Assembly (NCBI RefSeq): GCF_025273675.1
Contig: NZ_CP045809.1
Coordinates: forward strand, 3,596,001-3,660,000
DNA from: Gordonia pseudamarae
GTDB lineage: Bacteria > Actinomycetota > Actinomycetes > Mycobacteriales > Mycobacteriaceae
DNA: 64,000 nt
Direction: 5' to 3'
Part shown: piece by piece, positions 9,269-18,226 of the stretch
Layout of the letters: each line of letters opens with the position of its first letter
Numbering within the stretch: position 1 is the first letter of the stretch
Program-made: the position numbers and the translations under genes
Notes under the pieces: generated by a model
What the model was told of the DNA's origin: nothing
What the model saw: the letters and a program-made list of their open reading frames with translations, nothing else
The model's database searches: none

Positions 9269-10655
9269 ATGGACGGACTGGAGGTCACGGTACTGCTCGG
9301 GGCAGCGGTCCTGGCAGGGACGCTCCTCGCGCCGCGGTTGCGGATCGCGACGCCGCTCGCCCTGGTGGTGCTCGGCATCCTGCTTGCCTTCGTACCGGAG
9401 GTGCGAGACGTACAGCTGCCGCCCGAGACGGTGCTCCTGCTGTTCCTGCCGGTCATGTTGTTCTGGGAGAGCCTGACCACCTCGCTGCGCTCGATCCGGC
9501 GCGACCTGCGCGGGATCGTCCTGTTGAGCACCCTGTTGGTGGTGGCGACCGCCTTCGCCGTCGCAGGCATCGCGCACCTCATGGGCCTGCCGTGGGAGGC
9601 CGCGCTCATTCTCGGTGCAGCGGTCGCGCCTCCGGACGCGACCGCGGTGGCGGCGCCCGGCCGGATGCTGCCCCGGCGCAACTTCACGCTCCTGAAAGCC
9701 GAGAGCCTCACCAACGACGGCACGGCGCTGGTGGTCTACGCGATCGCCGTCGGGCTCGCGACCGGCGGGTCTTATACGCCGCTGGACGTCACGGCGATAG
9801 TCACCCTGTCGTACGTGGGCTGCATCGCCGCCGGCGTCGTGGTCGGGCTGCTCGCCGTCTCGGTGATGCGGCGACTGACGGAAGCGCTGGTGATCAACAT
9901 CGCGCTCCTGCTCGTACCTTTCACCGCGTTCCTGTCAGCGGAGCTGATTCACGCCTCCGGTGTGCTGGCGGTCGTTACCTCCGGACTGATCGTCGCCTAC
10001 GCGGGCCCGCGGATCAGCACCGCGGCTTCGCGCGCCCAGACCGAGGCGGTCTGGCCGCTGGGATCGACCCTCCTCAACGGCGCGCTCTTCGTGCTGATCG
10101 GCATCGAGGCGCAGGTTGTCGTCCGCGACATCTCCGCCGAGACCGTCGGCCGGCTCACCGCCATCACGATCGCAGTGTGGATCATCCTCATGGTGGTCCG
10201 CTTCGCTTTCGAAACGCTGAGCATCACGGTGATCCGGCTGCTGGATCGACGCCCGTCCCAGCGGCAACGCCGCATGACCTATCGCGCCCGCATGGTGAGC
10301 TCCGCAGCGAGCTTCCGAGGCGCGGTGTCCCTGGCGATCGCCCTCGCCGTGCCCGTCACGACCGACGCCGGCGATGCCCTGGCCGGGCGGGACGAGATCG
10401 TCTTCGTCACCGCCGGAGTGATCCTGCTGACCCTGCTCGTGCAGGGCCCACTCCTCCCGGTCATCGTGCGCTGGGCGCGCCTGCCCGAGGACGCGCAGGA
10501 GCAGGAGGAGGAGCAACTCGCCGAACGAGCATTGAGCAGCGCCGCCGTCGCGGCGATCGACGAGCTGGCCGATGAACTCGGCATCGGCACGCACGCGCGC
10601 GAGCAGCTCCGCCAGGACTACCACCGACACCTCGAGTTCACGAAGCCCCCGCTAG

Positions 10656-11630
10656 ATGGTTGATTCCTTGAAGGTGCCGTCGGCAACGAGGTAGGCGGAG
10701 GGCTTCAAGATCAATGTGTGACGAAAGAACTCGAAACCCTCCTGACTGAACTCTATGTCCTCATCGACGACCACGTCGTCGAACCCCGCTCGGGACGCGG
10801 CTGGCGCCCGCTGCTCTCCGATGCCGAACTGCTCACGCTCGCGGTAGCGCAGGTGTTGCTCGGGTTCGACAGTGAACGGCGTTGGATCCGGCACGTCCAC
10901 GGCAACGAGCAACTGCGCGCACTGTTCCCGTATCTGCCGGGCCAGTCCGACTACAACAAGCGTGTCAGGGCGGCACGAGGGTTGCTGTGCAAGACAATTC
11001 AGGCGGTGGCACGGCTCTCACCGTCGTGGTTCGACGACCTGTGGATCACCGACGCCACCCCGGTTCCGTGTGGCATGTCAAGGGAAACGGTCAAGCGGTC
11101 CGGCCTGGCCGGGCACGCCGGATACGGCTACTGCGCGTCACACTCGCGTTTCTACTGGGGCTTGAAGTTGTATCTGGTGTGCGCCGGCGACGGGATGCCG
11201 ATCATGTGGTGCCTGGCGCATCCGAAGATCGGTGAACGCGAGGTGGTGACCGCGCTGCTCGAACGCGATCACCACCTCATCCGCTCCGGGCAGGTGCTGC
11301 TCGCCGACAAGGGCTTCTCCGGAAAGACGTTCGCTGCCACAACCGCCGCGATGGGCCTGCGGTTGCTGCGCCCGGACCGCAAGGACGAGACCTACCGCAA
11401 CGGCAACCTCGGCGGGGTGCGGCAGTGGATCGAATCGGTCAACCAGACCCTCAAAGGGCAGCTCGGCCTGGAGAAACACGGCGGCCGGACCACCCACGGA
11501 GTGTTCGCCCGAGTGAGTCAACGCCTCCTGGCGATGTCCGCCGGCATCTGGCACAACTGGACCACCGGCATCACCACCAAACGATCCCTGATCGCGTACG
11601 ACCACTGACCGCGTCCAAGGAATCAACCAT
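10656..11630 (+). mobile_element. IS982-family insertion sequence with CTAG target duplication
   Basis: The ends are inverted repeats: ATGGTTGATTCCTTG at 10656 and its reverse complement ending at 11630. The 4-bp CTAG is repeated at 10652-10655 and 11631-11634, a plausible target-site duplication. One transposase gene fills the 975-bp element. It sits inside the 3' part of the antiporter gene. Confidence 0.85.
10718..11608 (+). CDS. IS982-family transposase
   Basis: A 296-residue DDE transposase with a GTG start. The N-terminal LLSDAELLTLAVAQVLLGF and FPYLPGQSDYNKR, the central WITDATPVPCGMSRETVKRS (first Asp), AGYGYCASHSRFYWGLKLYL and LLADKGFSG (second Asp) and the late QWIESVNQTLKG (Glu) follow the IS982 pattern. 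Length is normal and there is no frameshift, so the element may still be active. Confidence 0.9.
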   Translation: MTKELETLLTELYVLIDDHVVEPRSGRGWRPLLSDAELLTLAVAQVLLGFDSERRWIRHVHGNEQLRALFPYLPGQSDYNKRVRAARGLLCKTIQAVARLSPSWFDDLWITDATPVPCGMSRETVKRSGLAGHAGYGYCASHSRFYWGLKLYLVCAGDGMPIMWCLAHPKIGEREVVTALLERDHHLIRSGQVLLADKGFSGKTFAATTAAMGLRLLRPDRKDETYRNGNLGGVRQWIESVNQTLKGQLGLEKHGGRTTHGVFARVSQRLLAMSAGIWHNWTTGITTKRSLIAYDH

Positions 11631-12083
11631 CTAGTGGAAGGCGACAACGATCCCGACGACGCTGACCGCCGTTCCAATGCGCGCGAAGAGAACGAAAGCG
11701 GCGCCGCGCCGATAGGCGTCGCGGACGACCAGTCACGGCTGCGGCTGGCGGTGCTCGCCCGCAAGCGCGGGTACTGCTCAGGCTCAAACGAGACGGGGCC
11801 ATCGACGACGCCGTCGCCCGCAGAATCCAGACACGCCTGGACGTCGAGGAGCTGAGGCTGACTGGCCTGGACCTGCTCGACTGAGCACCGGCGCGCAGCC
11901 GGAGCGGCCGCGTGAGGCCCGGATGGGAGGTACTGGCAGTAGCTTCCTCCCGATCCTCATCCGCGGTCGAATAGTTGAGGGCGAAGACCGGCGGGGTGCA
12001 CCCACCGATTCAGCCGGAGGCCGCGACCACGGACAGTCCTGGGCCGGCCGCCGAGAACCGAATGACATCAGGAGTACACGCAC

Positions 12084-13115
12084 ATGCGCGCAGCAGTCAT
12101 GCACCACGCCGGGGACGTCCGCATCGAGACGGTCCCCGACCCGGTGATCCAACAGCCCACCGACGCGGTCGTCCGCGTGGTCGCCGGCTGCATCTGCGGA
12201 TCGGACCTGTGGCCCTACGCATCCATGGCGGCCTCGGAGACGGCACGCCGGATGGGCCACGAATTCGTGGGCGTGGTCGAGGAGACCGGCGCTGAGGTCT
12301 CCGGCGTCGCCGTCGGCGACTTCGTGATAGCCCCGTTCGTCGCCTCCGACGGGACCTGTGACTTCTGCCGGGAGGGCCTGCAGACCTCCTGCCGCCACGG
12401 GGCCCACTGGGGCGGCGCCAACGACGGCGGCCAGGGCGATCGGGTCCGTGTCCCGCAGGCCGACGGCACCCTCGTGGTCGTCCCCGCCGGATTCGACCAG
12501 GCGCTGATCCCGTCGCTGCTGGCGCTCTCGGATGTGATGTCGACCGGGTACCACGCTGCCGTCACCGGCGGCGTCGCCCCGGGCAAGTCCGTGACGGTGA
12601 TCGGTGACGGCGCGGTCGGGCTCTCGGCCGTGCTCTCGGCGAAGTTGCTCGGCGCCGAGCGGATCATCCTGATGGGCCGCCACCAGGCACGTACCGATCT
12701 GGGCCGCGAGTTCGGGGCCACCGACGTGGTCGCCGAACGCGGCGACGACGGCATCGCCCGGGTCACCGAGCTCACCGGCGGCGACGGCACCCACGTCGTC
12801 CTGGAGGCCGTGGGGCTGAAGCCCGCGCTGGAGACAGCGTTCGCGATCGTCCGCGACGGCGGCGTCATCAGTCGGGTCGGCGCTCCGCAGTACTCCGGGG
12901 TGCCGTTCGGGTTCGGCGGCTTCCTGCGCAACGTGACCCTGACCGGCGGCGTCGCCCCGGCCCGCGCCTACATCCCGACGCTGCTACCGCTGGTGCTGGA
13001 CGGGACGATCGAGCCCGGCCGCGTCTTCGACCGCACCGTGGACCTGGACGGCGTTCCCGACGGATACCGCGCGATGGCCGACCGCGAGGCCCTCAAGGTC
13101 CTCGTCCGCCCCTGA
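12084..13115 (+). CDS. Zinc-dependent alcohol dehydrogenase
   Basis: A 343-residue medium-chain dehydrogenase. Catalytic zinc ligands are seen in GCICGSDLW (Cys) and GHEFVGVVEE (His-Glu); the structural zinc loop CDFCREGLQTSC has three closely spaced cysteines. The Rossmann motif is GDGAVGLSAVLSAK. It starts at ATG 12084 with GGAG about 9 nt before. The aldo/keto reductase begins 18 bp downstream, so both probably form one redox/detoxification operon. The substrate is unknown. Confidence 0.88.
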   Translation: MRAAVMHHAGDVRIETVPDPVIQQPTDAVVRVVAGCICGSDLWPYASMAASETARRMGHEFVGVVEETGAEVSGVAVGDFVIAPFVASDGTCDFCREGLQTSCRHGAHWGGANDGGQGDRVRVPQADGTLVVVPAGFDQALIPSLLALSDVMSTGYHAAVTGGVAPGKSVTVIGDGAVGLSAVLSAKLLGAERIILMGRHQARTDLGREFGATDVVAERGDDGIARVTELTGGDGTHVVLEAVGLKPALETAFAIVRDGGVISRVGAPQYSGVPFGFGGFLRNVTLTGGVAPARAYIPTLLPLVLDGTIEPGRVFDRTVDLDGVPDGYRAMADREALKVLVRP

Positions 13116-13133
13116 CCGATCGAAGGAGCCCCC

Positions 13134-14150
13134 ATGGAATACCGCCGGCTCGGACGCACCGGCGTGTCCGTCAGCCCCCTCGCCCTGGGCACGATGATGT
13201 TCGGCCCATGGGGCAACGACGACAAGGCCGACAGCATCCGCATCATCCATCGAGCGCTCGACGCCGGGATCAACTTCGTCGACACGGCCGACGTCTACTC
13301 GGCGGGCGTGAGCGAGGAGATCGTCGGGAAGGCTTTGCAGGGGCGACGCGACGACGTGGTCCTCGCCACGAAGTTCTTCATGCCGATGGGCAAGGGTCCC
13401 AACCGTTCCGGCGGGTCGCGCAAGTACATCATGCGCGCCGTCGAGGACTCCCTGCGCAGGCTCGGCACCGACTACATCGACCTTTACCAGGTCCACCGCC
13501 CCTCGGCCACGACCGACGTCGAGGAAACCCTGGGCGCGCTCACCGACCTCGTCCGGCAGGGCAAGGTCCGATACCTCGGCTCCTCGTCCTACTCCGGCTC
13601 GCAGATCGTCGAGGCCCAGTGGGCGGCCCGCGAGCGGGGGCTCGAGCGCTTCGTCACCGAGCAGCCGCCGTACTCGATCCTCGTGCGCGGCATCGAGGAG
13701 GACGTCCTGCCCGCCGTGCAGCGGCACGGCATGGGCACCTTGACCTATAGCCCCCTCGCGGGCGGCTGGTTGTCGGGACGCTGGCGGAAGGACTCCGCGG
13801 GACGGCCTACCTCCTCGGCGCGGCCCAGCGCCCGCTTCGACATGACCGCGCCCGCGAACCTCCGCAAGCTGGACGCCGTGGAGACCCTGGCCCTGCTCGC
13901 CGAGGACGCCGGGATCCCGCTCCTGCAGCTGGCGATCGCGTTTGTCATCCGCCACCCGGGCGTCACCAGCGCGATCATCGGCCCGCGCACCATGGACCAG
14001 CTGGAGTCCCAGCTGCCCGCCGCCGGAACCCCCCTCTCCGCCGACGTCCTGGACCGGATCGATGAGATCGTCGCGCCCGGCGTGACCGTCAACCCCGACG
14101 ACAACAGCTACGGCGCCCACGAGCTGGCCCCGACCGCCCGGCGCCGCTGA
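13134..14150 (+). CDS. Aldo/keto reductase
   Basis: A 338-residue (beta/alpha)8 NADPH-dependent reductase. The catalytic set is visible: Asp and Tyr in DTADVYSAGVSEE, Lys in VLATKFF, and His in YQVHRPS; the C-terminal SAIIGPRTMDQLE is the nucleotide-phosphate loop. The start has an AAGGAG ribosome site. Second gene of an operon with the alcohol dehydrogenase; together they would interconvert aldehydes or ketones and alcohols. Similar proteins act on sugar or aryl aldehydes. Confidence 0.9.
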   Translation: MEYRRLGRTGVSVSPLALGTMMFGPWGNDDKADSIRIIHRALDAGINFVDTADVYSAGVSEEIVGKALQGRRDDVVLATKFFMPMGKGPNRSGGSRKYIMRAVEDSLRRLGTDYIDLYQVHRPSATTDVEETLGALTDLVRQGKVRYLGSSSYSGSQIVEAQWAARERGLERFVTEQPPYSILVRGIEEDVLPAVQRHGMGTLTYSPLAGGWLSGRWRKDSAGRPTSSARPSARFDMTAPANLRKLDAVETLALLAEDAGIPLLQLAIAFVIRHPGVTSAIIGPRTMDQLESQLPAAGTPLSADVLDRIDEIVAPGVTVNPDDNSYGAHELAPTARRR

Positions 14151-14480
14151 CGCCTCTCGTCCGCGCCTCGCCACGATGCGCGGGTTTCCGTGGTACGGCA
14201 TCTCGGCCGCACTCGCGGCCCGGACAGGTGGACGGCCGGCCTGGTTCGACGGGCTCACGTGCGTGGGAGGCTGTGGCGCTCCCCCGCTGCTCAGGGACTC
14301 CCGCGGATCGTCGCGATCGGACCTCAGCCGGAATCCGCCGCAGCCTGGCACGCAACACCAACGACGCGGCGATGATCACCGCCTCCGGTGAGCACCGTCG
14401 GCACGCGTGGGTAGCCGTGGACTATCCACAGCCCATCATCAGGCATTGCGGTTATTTCGATTAGTCGGCAAACTGGCTAC
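14151..14480. other. Gap; promoter side of the antitoxin gene
   Basis: About 330 bp with no reading frame I can support. The last 70 bp turn AT-richer (around GCGGTTATTTCGATTAG) and probably carry the promoter of the antitoxin at 14481. Confidence 0.35.
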
Positions 14481-15011
14481 ATGAGCACCGCCACCGCACC
14501 CCGCCGAAAAGGAACGTTCTTCCCTCCGACAGACGCCACCAACCTCGACGCCCTCATGGACCTGTCGAAGTTCCTCGACCACCACGATGAGCCCGCCACG
14601 CTCCTCGGCCCCGACGGTGAGCAAATCCCCCTCCCGCTGGAGGTCTACAGCACGCTGACACAGATCGTGGAAGCCATGTGCGCTCACCGTGCAGTCGTGG
14701 TCGCTCCGGTCGATCAGAAGCTCTCGACTCAGGAGGCCGCCGACTACCTCGGCATCAGCCGCCCCACGCTCATCAAACTGCTAGAGAGCGGCAAGATCCC
14801 CTTCGAGACCGTCGAGGGCAGCCGTCACCGGCGCGTGGAGTTGGGTGACCTGCTCGACTACCAGTCGCAGCGGACTGTGGAGCGGCGCAAGGCATTGCAA
14901 GTTCTCGTGGATGACACCGAGGAAAGCGGCCTGTACGACGTGCCCGCCGAGGACTACCGCGACGCCGTACGCACTGCTCGCCACGAGATTGCTGAGGAGC
15001 GCAAGGGGTAA
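14481..15011 (+). CDS. Antitoxin with excisionase-type helix-turn-helix
   Basis: A 176-residue protein with a C-terminal-half winged HTH_17 domain (STQEAADYLGISRPTLIKLL, then GKIPFETVEGSRHRRV) of the type found in antitoxins paired with PIN-domain ribonucleases. The N-terminal 60 residues may be the toxin-binding and dimerisation part. The next gene overlaps its stop by one base (TAATG) and begins like a PIN toxin (LLDACVLV), which supports the antitoxin call. Because that toxin is broken, this is likely an orphan antitoxin. Confidence 0.75.
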   Translation: MSTATAPRRKGTFFPPTDATNLDALMDLSKFLDHHDEPATLLGPDGEQIPLPLEVYSTLTQIVEAMCAHRAVVVAPVDQKLSTQEAADYLGISRPTLIKLLESGKIPFETVEGSRHRRVELGDLLDYQSQRTVERRKALQVLVDDTEESGLYDVPAEDYRDAVRTARHEIAEERKG

Positions 15012-15145
15012 TGGCGGGGTTTCGCCCGTTGCTCGACGCTTGCGTGCTGGTGCGACCAACAAAGTTGACCTGCGCCTCACGTTCGCCGAGCAACGGGCGT
15101 ACTTCCCGCTGTGGAGAGACCGAATCATGGAGGAGACTGGACGTA
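15011..15145 (+). pseudogene. Truncated, frameshifted PIN-domain toxin
   Basis: The start reads MAGFRPLLDACVLV, the first strand of a PIN ribonuclease with its catalytic Asp. After about 15 residues one base is missing; the next frame continues as a PIN protein (VDLRLTFAEQRAYFPLWRDR, then IMEETGR). The gene then ends abruptly where GIY-YIG sequence begins. The remaining catalytic acidic residues are lost, so it cannot be an active toxin. Confidence 0.65.
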
Positions 15146-15490
15146 TCACCGGCAGGCCACTTCAAAGGCATCGACCGCACCGAGCCCATCGCCGCCCTCC
15201 AGGATCGCTGGGTACCGGAGAGCCGTGTGATCTACATCGGCAAAGCCAACGCCGGAAAGACCGGGCGTCGCGGACTCCATGTGCGCCTGAGCGAGTACCG
15301 CCGCTACGGAGCCGGTGAGCCCGTCGCGCACACCGGAGGCCGCCGTGTCTGGCAGCTCGCCGGTCACGCCAACTTTCTCGTCGGCTGGCGCGAGATATCG
15401 GACGCCGACGCCGCCCCGACCGAGAGCGCCATGATCGCCGCGTTCCGTGACCACCACGGCCGTCTGCCCTTCGCCAACGGGCGGCTGTGA
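15136..15490 (+). pseudogene. GIY-YIG nuclease-like domain, N-terminus replaced
   Basis: From about SPAGHFKGIDRTEP the frame encodes a small GIY-YIG domain: VIYIGKANAG is the YIG motif, LHVRLSEY carries the catalytic Arg, PTESAMIAAF the metal-binding Glu and LPFANGR the terminal Asn motif. It is in the same frame as the PIN start codon at 15011, so a 159-residue chimera could be made, but residues 16-50 of that product are out-of-frame junk. I think a deletion fused the two genes. The domain itself looks intact and might be active if translated. Confidence 0.6.
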
Positions 15491-15560
15491 GGCCCACTGA
15501 AACCCTTGGCCCACCGTTGGCCCACTGAGGCTCTGAGTCGGGCTACCCCGGGAATGAGAA

Positions 15561-15581
15561 ACCCCTCCGACGCAGGGGGGA
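15561..15581. terminator. Hairpin near the left end of the integrated element
   Basis: ACCCCTC-CGACGCA-GGGGGG forms a short GC-rich stem-loop just outside attL. It is probably the original terminator of the tRNA-Ala gene, displaced when the element inserted. Confidence 0.5.
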
Positions 15582-15589
15582 TTCTGCTT

Positions 15590-15632
15590 GTGGAGCTAAG
15601 GGGACTCGAACCCCTGACCCCCACACTGCCAG
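15590..15632. repeat. attL: 43-bp direct repeat of the tRNA-Ala 3' part
   Basis: Identical over 43 bp to 22454-22496 (begins GTGGAGCTAAGG, ends CACTGCCAG). It holds the T-arm and the 3' anticodon arm of tRNA-Ala. Only the right copy continues into a whole tRNA, so this left copy is the displaced end made by integration. Confidence 0.92.
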
Positions 15633-15787
15633 GGTGAATACGGGTGTACTCGGGTGTCTCCCGCGTCGCTCGGCGTCGCGCCTGCCAGCGGTTCTACGTC
15701 CTCATGCGTCTACCGAGTCGCACCGGGTGTCTCGGTGTCTTAGGCAATCGGTAGGCAATCGCCCGCAGCCCCGAACACGCGTTCGCG

Positions 15788-16351
15788 TCAGTGCAGGTGT
15801 AGACGCCACTGGTCGCCGCCACCGGGCACGATCGGCCGGGCGGCGGGCCAGCGGCCCGAGCGGATCGCCGAGAGCTGGATCACCGCTTCGTCGGCGTACT
15901 CGGACAGACGTAGCGCGGCGTCGACCTGCTCGCCGCTGACCTCGCGATACCCGTACAGCCGAGCCGCAAGCTCGCGGATCGGCCGCCAAGTGGTCTCGAC
16001 CACTCGGCGCGTTCGGTCGAGGGTGCCCGGGTCACCGCTCGCGGTCAGCGCGTCGCGGTCGTCGCAGTGAACGCCGAGGCGGTCGGTCACGGCGTAGGCG
16101 CTGAACCTCGGGCCGCGCTCGAATCGCAGCTCGGCGACAGTACCGGCGAGGTCGACCTCGCCCGGCTTGCCGAGCGGTGCGGCGGCGAACTCGCAGCGGC
16201 CGGCGTGGCCGAGGCTGTCGGGCGCGTGGATCACGGCGCGCCGCACGGTCAGGCCCATGACGCGCCCGACGACGGCGTGCGCCGCCTCGTGCAGCGCGGT
16301 CGTCAGTTCGCGCCGCTCGGTGGCGGTGAGGTCGGTCAGTGTCTTGGTCAT
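15788..16351 (-). CDS. M41-like zinc metallopeptidase domain protein
   Basis: A 187-residue protein with HEAAHAVVGRVMG near residue 21, the HExxH zincin motif in the context used by FtsH (M41) peptidases. There is no AAA module and no membrane helix, so it is a free-standing peptidase domain. The third zinc ligand might be in the acidic region around DALTASGDPGTLDR. The start ATG at 16351 overlaps the stop of the zinc-ribbon gene (ATGA). Last gene of the leftward operon of the element, where it could cleave a regulator or a helper/host factor. Such proteins occur in actinobacterial prophages, with unknown roles. Confidence 0.75.
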   Translation of the reverse strand: MTKTLTDLTATERRELTTALHEAAHAVVGRVMGLTVRRAVIHAPDSLGHAGRCEFAAAPLGKPGEVDLAGTVAELRFERGPRFSAYAVTDRLGVHCDDRDALTASGDPGTLDRTRRVVETTWRPIRELAARLYGYREVSGEQVDAALRLSEYADEAVIQLSAIRSGRWPAARPIVPGGGDQWRLHLH

Positions 16352-16539
16352 CGGTTCGATTCCTTCGGGTGTCCCTGCTCGATGTAGTGGGCGTTTCGCC
16401 GCTGCTGTCGTGTCGGCGGCCGATCGAGGCCGATCCGCGCCGTCATGCACCGATCGCACGTGTACCCGTGCACGGTGCCGCGCCACCGGACCGTCGGCGT
16501 CCCGCAGCCGGTGCAGGCGTGCAAGTAGTCGGCGCTCAC
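16348..16539 (-). CDS. Small zinc-ribbon protein
   Basis: A 63-residue protein with two cysteine pairs, ACTGCGTP and YTCDRCMT, spaced like a zinc ribbon, and a basic C-terminus (RQQRRNAHYIEQG). The GTG start at 16539 overlaps the preceding stop, so it is translationally coupled. Function unknown; possibly nucleic-acid binding. Confidence 0.65.
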   Translation of the reverse strand: MSADYLHACTGCGTPTVRWRGTVHGYTCDRCMTARIGLDRPPTRQQRRNAHYIEQGHPKESNR

Positions 16540-17270
16540 CGCTCGACCTCGATTCCCAGCTCGCGCAGCGTCTCCCGGTGCTGGTCGGCCTCGGATCTCG
16601 GCGTCGAGGTGGCGCACTCGCGGCGATAGAACGCGGCACGCTCGGCCCGGCGGGTCAGCGAGAGCGCCGCTCGGTCGATCCCGCGCAGCGCCTCGACCAC
16701 GGTGTCGCTCACCGCCGAGGGCTCACCGTCGGGCGAGACGACGCGGCCGAGGTAGTCGGCCAGCGGCTCAGCGAACGGGCGCGCCATGTCGGCCAGGGTC
16801 GCCGCCCACGATCCGCCGGCGAGATCGTCGCGGGTCAGAGTCGGCCGATTCGGGCGCGGTGCGAGAGCGCGCAGCGCACGGCGTGCACGGCCTCGATCGT
16901 CGGGTCGCACGGCGTCGAGCTGGCCGCGCGCGCCACGATCGGCGAGCAGGTCGGCCAGCGTCGACACGGCGGCGAACGTCGCGTCGATCACCTCGTCGGC
17001 GGGCGCGAGGTACGCGCCCGGGCTCGGCTCGGCGGCCACCACCTCGGCGACCGGGCCGAGGATCGCGGCGACCTCGACGGCGAGATCGAACCGTCCGTCG
17101 AGCGCGACGGGTAAGCGGTTGCGCCGCCGCGCTCGCTGCTCGGTCTGGTCGTAGATGATCGGCTCGGTACGAGCGGGCCAGCGGCGTTGTCGGGCGCGCA
17201 GCGCCGCGTGTGTCGGCGTCGAGGTGTCGCGGTGGTCGATGTCGCGGCGCGTGGTGTGTCGAACTGTCAT
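16536..17270 (-). CDS. Conserved hypothetical protein of the element
   Basis: A 244-residue protein that I do not recognise. The ATG at 17270 is preceded by a strong AGGAGG ribosome site. It is rich in Arg, Ala and Asp, with predicted helices around residues 65-100 (VEVAAILGPVAEVVAAE, STLADLLADRG) and 170-200 (LADYLGRVVSPDG, VVEALRGIDRAAL). No membrane segments or known motifs. It lies in the leftward operon between the HTH protein and the zinc-ribbon protein. Confidence 0.65.
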   Translation of the reverse strand: MTVRHTTRRDIDHRDTSTPTHAALRARQRRWPARTEPIIYDQTEQRARRRNRLPVALDGRFDLAVEVAAILGPVAEVVAAEPSPGAYLAPADEVIDATFAAVSTLADLLADRGARGQLDAVRPDDRGRARRALRALAPRPNRPTLTRDDLAGGSWAATLADMARPFAEPLADYLGRVVSPDGEPSAVSDTVVEALRGIDRAALSLTRRAERAAFYRRECATSTPRSEADQHRETLRELGIEVER

Positions 17271-17307
17271 GGTGACGATTCCTCCTAAGTCGTTGTTGTG
17301 CAGTCGA

Positions 17308-18042
17308 TTACGGCGCGTTGTGGATGATCGTCGTCGGCCGGTTACCGCCGAGGCGTTGGGCGAAGCCCGGGAACGCGGACGGCGGTGCGTAGACGCGGCG
17401 CGGTGTCGGCTCGGGCTCGGCGACCGGCTCGGGTTCGACGGGCTCGGGTGCGGCCGGCGCAGGTGCGCGCACCGGGTAGTCGTCCACGTCGGCCCACGAC
17501 TCGACGTCGGTTTCGGCGCTGTGCGCCACGCTCGCGGGCGAAACCGGCTCGCTGGTCTGGTTACCCTCGGGCACCGCCGATCGGGCGGCACCGTGGATCC
17601 CGGGCAGCGTGCCCGCGAGGGCGTCGGCCATGTCGGGGCGCAACGACGCGATCAGCTCGACCGCAGCCTCGGCGAACTCGCGCTCACCGATCGGCTCGAC
17701 GCCGACCGACACGGCGGTCGGTGCGTTCAGGCCGAGCAGTTTGGTACGGCGGTCGATCACGCCGAGCACGATCCGCGCGGCGTCGGTGTCACCGGCGATC
17801 GCAGCCGACCAGTGCCCGGCCATGAGCGCGTCGAGGCGTTCGGATTCGAGGCGGCGCAGCTCGGCGACCCCCTCGGCCTCGACGCGGTCGAGTAGGCGGC
17901 TCACCGCCTTACGTGCGCCGCTCTCGTCGGCGTAGGCGAGCCGGGCGGCGATCTCGCGGTACGGCAGGCCGTCGCGGCGCAGGTTCAGCGCAGCGACCGC
18001 GCGTTCGCGCTCGCCGGGCTGGGGCTGGTCAGGCTTGGGCAT
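17308..18042 (-). CDS. HTH protein resembling a small terminase subunit
   Basis: A 244-residue protein. The N-terminal 80 residues form a helix-turn-helix (LRRDGLPYREIAARLAYADE) followed by a helical ERLDALMAGHWSAAIAGD and RIVLGVIDRRTKLLGLNAP, the pattern found in small terminase subunits and related phage DNA-binding proteins. The C-terminal half is Pro/Glu/Ala-rich and probably disordered. ATG 18042 has a GAAGGGA ribosome site. In a satellite such a protein could redirect packaging; in an IME it could be a plain regulator. Confidence 0.6.
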   Translation of the reverse strand: MPKPDQPQPGERERAVAALNLRRDGLPYREIAARLAYADESGARKAVSRLLDRVEAEGVAELRRLESERLDALMAGHWSAAIAGDTDAARIVLGVIDRRTKLLGLNAPTAVSVGVEPIGEREFAEAAVELIASLRPDMADALAGTLPGIHGAARSAVPEGNQTSEPVSPASVAHSAETDVESWADVDDYPVRAPAPAAPEPVEPEPVAEPEPTPRRVYAPPSAFPGFAQRLGGNRPTTIIHNAP

Positions 18043-18226
18043 GGTGTTTCCCTTCGGTGTGAGTGGCGGACATGCCAGAACGGACAGCGGTGAACGCGCC
18101 GGCGAGGTCGAGCGCGAGCACGTGCCGGGCGACCTCGGCGAGGCCGTCGGTATCGAGACGCCCGGCCATGAACGCGTCGGCGGTCTCCCGGCCGAGCGCG
18201 TCATAGCCGGCGGTCGGTGCGCTCAC
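18029..18226 (-). CDS. Small hypothetical protein
   Basis: A 65-residue acidic-to-neutral protein (ALGRETADAFMAGRLDTDG, then ARHVLALDLAGAFTAVR). The start overlaps the stop of the upstream gene (ATGA at 18223-18226) and its own end overlaps the start of the HTH gene, so it is part of a tightly packed operon. No family recognised. Confidence 0.55.
   Translation of the reverse strand: MSAPTAGYDALGRETADAFMAGRLDTDGLAEVARHVLALDLAGAFTAVRSGMSATHTEGKHHAQA

Larger units (their letters stand above)
9269..11884 (+). pseudogene. CPA1 Na+/H+ antiporter, C-terminus cut by an insertion sequence
   Basis: The membrane domain is intact: about 12 helices, with LGAAVAPPDATAV and LKAESLTNDGTALVVY, the ion-binding signatures of NhaP/CPA1 exchangers. 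The chosen start ATG 9269 has AGGAG about 7 nt upstream. After TKPPL the frame runs into an IS982-type element and stops at 10663 within 4 codons. Past the element the original frame resumes (VEGDNDPDDADRR...RLAVLARKR) until another shift near 11772, and the true tail (DDAVARRIQTRL to LDLLD) ends at 11884. The truncated 464-residue product may still fold, since only the cytoplasmic tail is lost. Confidence 0.75.

Noticed and set aside
15634..15939. Plus strand frame at the left end of the element
   Set aside because: Arg-rich shadow over the end of the M41-like gene; it starts inside the attL region without a ribosome site.
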